Below are positions 6,958 through 9,291 of a DNA stretch of 9,291 nucleotides, piece after piece. How positions within the stretch are numbered: position 1 is the first letter of the stretch; every line of letters begins with the position of its first letter. The stretch spans positions 1 through 9,291 of the forward strand of contig DXYE01000098.1 of assembly GCA_019415985.1 (NCBI GenBank), given 5' to 3'. Source of the stretch: Clostridiales bacterium. Lineage in GTDB: Bacteria > Bacillota > Clostridia > Oscillospirales > CAG-272. A program made the position numbers and the translations under genes. Under the pieces are notes generated by a model that saw only the letters and a list, made by a program, of their open reading frames with translations, searched no databases and was not told the DNA's origin.

Positions 6958-8622
6958 TTAGCTGCTTTTGCGCTCTGCTTTCCATTTCAGGGCGCTGCGC
7001 ATGATTTTTCCGGAAGTAGTCTTCGGCAATTCCGATACATATTCAACCCTTCTTGGGTATTTATAGGGGGCGGTATTTTCCTTGACATATTTCTGCAATT
7101 CCTTGGTCAGTTCCTCGGAGGGTTCGCAACCGTCATGCAGAACAACCACTGCGCAAACAATTTGACCGCGAATCGGATCCGGACGTCCTACAATGGCGCT
7201 CTCCTTCACTTGAGGGTGTGTATTCAGCACACTTTCAATTTCAAACGGCCCGATACGGTAACCGGAGGACTTGATGATATCATCGTTACGGCTCACATAC
7301 CAATAATATCCCTCTTCATCTTCATATGCAACATCTCCCGTGTGATACATTCCGTCTTTCACCGGATCAAGGAAGCCATCTTCTGTGTAATAGGCAGTCA
7401 AGAGGCCAACCTGACCGCGCTGATCCTCTCCTACGCGGATGACAACCTCTCCGTGTTCACCCTTTGCGCACCGTTCACCGTTCTCGTTGATAAGCATAAC
7501 ATCATACAACGGAGACGGCTTTCCCATAGCAGCCGGACGAATATCGAGCCATTCAAAACTGCAGCAAATCGGCGTGCCCTCGCTCTGACCATACCCCTCA
7601 TGAATATACTGACCGGTTATCTGATGAAAAGCGCAATTGATTTCTCCCGCGAGAGGCTCACCCGCTGTTGAAAACCACTTGACAGAGGAGACATGGCGAT
7701 ACGCGAGACCATCACGCATTAAAATCCGATACATGGTGGGCGGGACACAGAGAGAGGTCGGCTTATACCGTTCCATAATATGAAGAAGATGCTTACCGTC
7801 AAAACGAATCGGATCATAAGCTAATACCGCACTGCCGCAGATCCACTGTCCGTAAATATTTCCCCAGCCGAATTTTGCCCAGCCGCTGTCGGCCTGGGTC
7901 AGATGCAATCCGTTGTTCTGGACACGCTGCATATACTTGGCTGTCATGATATGTCCAAGCGGATACGTCCGATTGTGCACCGCCATTTTAGGATATCCCG
8001 ATGTTCCGGAAGTAAAATAGATGATCATCTCATCCTGATTGCTCAGTCCACTGTACCCTTCGTGCTCACTGCACATCCTATATTCACGATTAAAGTCCAG
8101 ATACATGCTTTCCGGTTTATCTCCCACAATGGCAATGTGCTCCAAGGTAGGACATATTTCCTTCAGTCCATCGATCTGTGTCCGGACAAAAACATCGTCT
8201 ATCGCAATCAGCATCCGCGCTTTTGCCAAATTGATTCGATATTCAATGTCCTTCTTAGTAAGCTGAATCGATGCCGGAACCGCAATCGCTCCAATCCTGT
8301 GCATAGCCACCGCAAGAATCCAATATTCATATCTGCGACGAAGTAAGGTCAAAATGCGGTCGCCGCTCCGGATACCGAGCGACAGCAGATACGAGGCCAT
8401 GCGCTTGGACAGACCGGATATTTGTGCGAACGTAAATCGCTGCTCCGCCCCTTCGTCGTTACAGTACAAAAGGGCGAGCTTTTCCGGCTCTTTTGCTGCC
8501 CATTCATCTACAATATCCCGCGCAAAGTCAAAATTATTCGGTACGTTTAAAGCAAAATTTTCCTGAAAATCCTCATAGCTGTCGAAAGATGTTTGCGGCA
8601 TATATTGATGAAGCAATTCCAT
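6958..8622 (-). CDS. AMP-dependent acyl-CoA synthetase, MACS-like (medium or branched short-chain acids)
   Basis: A 554-residue adenylate-forming enzyme that would turn a carboxylic acid, ATP and CoA into acyl-CoA, AMP and diphosphate. All core motifs are intact: YFTSGTSGYPK (202-212) for ATP phosphates, EGYGQSEGT (342-350), YHTGD (426-430) with Asp430, the hinge GYRIGPFE (454-461), and PKTTSGKIMR (533-542) with the catalytic Lys539. The segment ADSGWAKFGWGNIYGQW (244-260) is typical of the MACS/acetyl-CoA synthetase-like branch; the protein is shorter than classical Acs (about 650). An archaeal relative (Methanosarcina MACS) is known to prefer 2-methylbutyrate and related short acids. Start ATG 8622 follows AAAGG (complement of 8631-8635) with eight bases between. 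The gene is alone on its transcript, under a T-box leader, which implies a role in supplying an amino acid. The exact substrate is inferred. Confidence 0.9.
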   Translation of the reverse strand: MELLHQYMPQTSFDSYEDFQENFALNVPNNFDFARDIVDEWAAKEPEKLALLYCNDEGAEQRFTFAQISGLSKRMASYLLSLGIRSGDRILTLLRRRYEYWILAVAMHRIGAIAVPASIQLTKKDIEYRINLAKARMLIAIDDVFVRTQIDGLKEICPTLEHIAIVGDKPESMYLDFNREYRMCSEHEGYSGLSNQDEMIIYFTSGTSGYPKMAVHNRTYPLGHIMTAKYMQRVQNNGLHLTQADSGWAKFGWGNIYGQWICGSAVLAYDPIRFDGKHLLHIMERYKPTSLCVPPTMYRILMRDGLAYRHVSSVKWFSTAGEPLAGEINCAFHQITGQYIHEGYGQSEGTPICCSFEWLDIRPAAMGKPSPLYDVMLINENGERCAKGEHGEVVIRVGEDQRGQVGLLTAYYTEDGFLDPVKDGMYHTGDVAYEDEEGYYWYVSRNDDIIKSSGYRIGPFEIESVLNTHPQVKESAIVGRPDPIRGQIVCAVVVLHDGCEPSEELTKELQKYVKENTAPYKYPRRVEYVSELPKTTSGKIMRSALKWKAERKSS

Positions 8623-8685
8623 GATATCAACCTTTCCTTTCTCTCAAGCCCTTGCTGCTTTCCGGTAATTTTATTTAAAAGCAAC

Positions 8686-8720
8686 AAAAAAGTCATTCTT
8701 CCATATTAGGACGAATGACT
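8686..8720 (-). terminator. T-box regulated terminator hairpin
   Basis: Eight perfect pairs (AGUCAUUC with GAAUGACU), a 14-base loop that contains the CCUAAU strand of the competing antiterminator, and a T-run. It forms when the tRNA is charged and halts transcription before the gene. Confidence 0.9.
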
Positions 8721-8988
8721 CGTGTTACCACCTAATTTCATGCAAAGGCGCTACCTTTGTACCTCACTCAGCACAAACCGATACAAAAAAACGGAGAATG
8801 CCGCTCTCCCTTTTGACGGCGGAGATTTTTCCGTCAGAGTCTACTCAAAACGATCTTTCGTTTTTTTCGGTCTGCAGCTCCAAGACTACTTCGTATATCC
8901 CCCCGACGAAACGCTTCCACCATCCGCTTCTCTCTCTGCCCGGGTAAAATATCTACTCCTTCTCTTCATTGCCTTTATTATTCAATTT
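8686..8988 (-). promoter_or_regulatory. T-box riboswitch, probable tRNA-Val (GUA) specificity
   Basis: A full T-box leader of about 300 nucleotides upstream of the acyl-CoA synthetase gene. All positions are + coordinates. Stem I has a kink-turn sequence AUGAAGA (8963-8969) with partner GGAGC (8877-8881), the specifier-loop AGUA (8954-8957), an AGAGAG bulge, and a distal hairpin GAAGCG/CGUUUC with loop GAUGGUGGAAG (8914-8924). The specifier segment reads GAA-GUA-G; GUA (8887-8889) lies six bases before GAGC, as GGC does in B. subtilis glyQS. Stem III is CAAAGG/CCUUUG (8743-8759). The antiterminator pairs AUUAGG (8731-8736) with CCUAAU (8705-8710), and its bulge UGGU (8727-8730) would pair with ACCA, fitting tRNA-Val with A73. 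The terminator pairs 8713-8720 with 8691-8698 and ends in a T-run (8686-8691). The T-box call is near certain; the valine reading is probable. Confidence 0.93.
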
Positions 8989-8994
8989 TTGTTT

Positions 8995-9023
8995 ATTATA
9001 TCACAACTTTTTACGTCTGTCAA
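8995..9023 (-). promoter_or_regulatory. consensus promoter of the T-box/acyl-CoA synthetase transcript
   Basis: On the - strand TTGACA (9018-9023) and TATAAT (8995-9000) are both perfect and 17 bases apart, and a TG one base before the -10 makes it an extended -10. Transcription would start near 8988. Such a strong promoter fits control by termination downstream rather than at initiation. Confidence 0.92.
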
Positions 9024-9075
9024 TAGGATTTTGACAAATATTTTTCTTTTTTTGAAAAAAATATGCGTTTCGTAC

Positions 9076-9104
9076 TTGAATTGTATTGGTAAATCATGTA
9101 TAAT
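9076..9104 (+). promoter_or_regulatory. promoter of the htpG-like gene, divergent from the T-box promoter
   Basis: TTGAAT (9076-9081) and TATAAT (9099-9104) are separated by 17 bases. Transcription would start near 9111. A small hairpin follows at the 5' end of the transcript (AGGAC 9114-9118 with GTCCT 9122-9126). No CIRCE element was found around it. Confidence 0.8.
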
Positions 9105-9179
9105 GATTAAATCAGGACTTTGTCCTTTTATATATTGTTCCCTATAAATGTAAATATATTCTATGCAGAAAGGAGTTAA

Positions 9180-9212
9180 GATGTTCCAAAATATATAAAT
9201 ACTTGGAGCATC
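9180..9212 (+). promoter_or_regulatory. hairpin pairing with the only GGAG before htpG
   Basis: GATGTTCCAA (9180-9189) and TTGGAGCATC (9203-9212) form ten pairs with one G-U around a 13-base A/T-rich loop. The right arm contains GGAG (9205-9208), the only Shine-Dalgarno-like bases before ATG 9225. The left arm contains the start of a five-codon frame (ATG 9181, stop TAA 9196-9198) with a strong ribosome binding site AAAGGAG (9169-9175). Either an RNA control element or a DNA operator is possible. Confidence 0.45.
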
Positions 9213-9224
9213 CTGCAAAAAATT

Positions 9225-9291
9225 ATGAGTGAACCCCTCGGCACTACGGAAAAGGGCGGCATTTCCGTTCAAATTGAACACATTTTTCCTA
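9225..9291 (+). CDS. htpG: N-terminus of a probable HtpG (Hsp90 family chaperone), cut by the window edge
   Basis: The 22 visible codons start at ATG 9225 and include GGISVQIEHIFP (residues 11-22). This resembles the N-terminal strand and helix of bacterial HtpG (as in GxxSVHTENIFPxIKKSLYS of clostridial forms), the ATP-dependent homodimeric chaperone. Only the extreme N-terminus is visible; the ATP-binding residues lie beyond the edge. No in-frame start lies upstream, since a TAA at 9177-9179 closes the frame, and no well-spaced ribosome binding site precedes ATG: GGAG at 9205-9208 is 16 bases away and within a hairpin. Confidence 0.65.
   Translation, partial: MSEPLGTTEKGGISVQIEHIFP

Noticed and set aside
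6940..7671. 243-codon + strand frame opposite the acyl-CoA synthetase
   Set aside because: It is antisense to a gene with complete family motifs, shows no domain of its own, and covers the terminator region.
8874..8876. UGC as a cysteine specifier in the T-box
   Set aside because: It lies 3' of the conserved GAGC, outside the specifier loop, and the antiterminator UGGU does not fit tRNA-Cys, which has U73.
8722..9147. 141-codon + strand frame across the T-box region
   Set aside because: It spans both divergent promoters and the structured leader and has no ribosome binding site.
9024..9224. Search for a CIRCE (HrcA) operator before htpG
   Set aside because: No TTAGCACTC-N9-GAGTGCTAA-like repeat was found; the inverted repeat at 9180-9212 has a different sequence.

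Overview
The window looks like chromosomal DNA from a low-to-mid GC anaerobic Firmicute, most likely a fermentative clostridium. Four things point that way: strong AGGAGG-type ribosome binding sites, consensus sigma-A promoters, a T-box leader on one transcript, and a Re-citrate synthase-like enzyme, a type found mainly in anaerobes. No mobile element, CRISPR array, tRNA or rRNA was seen.

Left part (1-3540, + strand) is the end of a sugar operon. After the last 25 codons of an unidentified gene come a confident L-sorbose-1-phosphate reductase (SorE type) and a 657-residue fusion of a degenerate class II aldolase-like domain with a sorbitol-6-phosphate dehydrogenase-like short-chain dehydrogenase (SorD type). 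Together they would convert L-sorbose 1-phosphate to D-sorbitol 6-phosphate and then to D-fructose 6-phosphate. A strong hairpin terminator closes the unit.

Middle part (3541-6690) holds a small TIGR04076-family protein on the - strand, a roughly 500-base intergenic region with a promoter candidate, paired repeats and a hairpin, then a Re-citrate synthase-like enzyme and a YqeG-type HAD phosphatase on the + strand, closed by a hairpin terminator.

Right part (6690-9291) holds a - strand acyl-CoA synthetase of the medium-chain/short branched-chain (MACS-like) type. It is preceded by a near-perfect promoter and a complete T-box riboswitch whose specifier reads best as GUA (valine). T-boxes normally control aminoacyl-tRNA synthetases and amino acid supply genes, so a valine T-box on an acyl-CoA ligase is the most interesting item here. 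It suggests that the enzyme activates isobutyrate, which could feed valine synthesis by reductive carboxylation. Divergently, a consensus promoter leads to the first 22 codons of what looks like htpG (Hsp90), whose leader has a hairpin that pairs with its only GGAG and a five-codon open frame.
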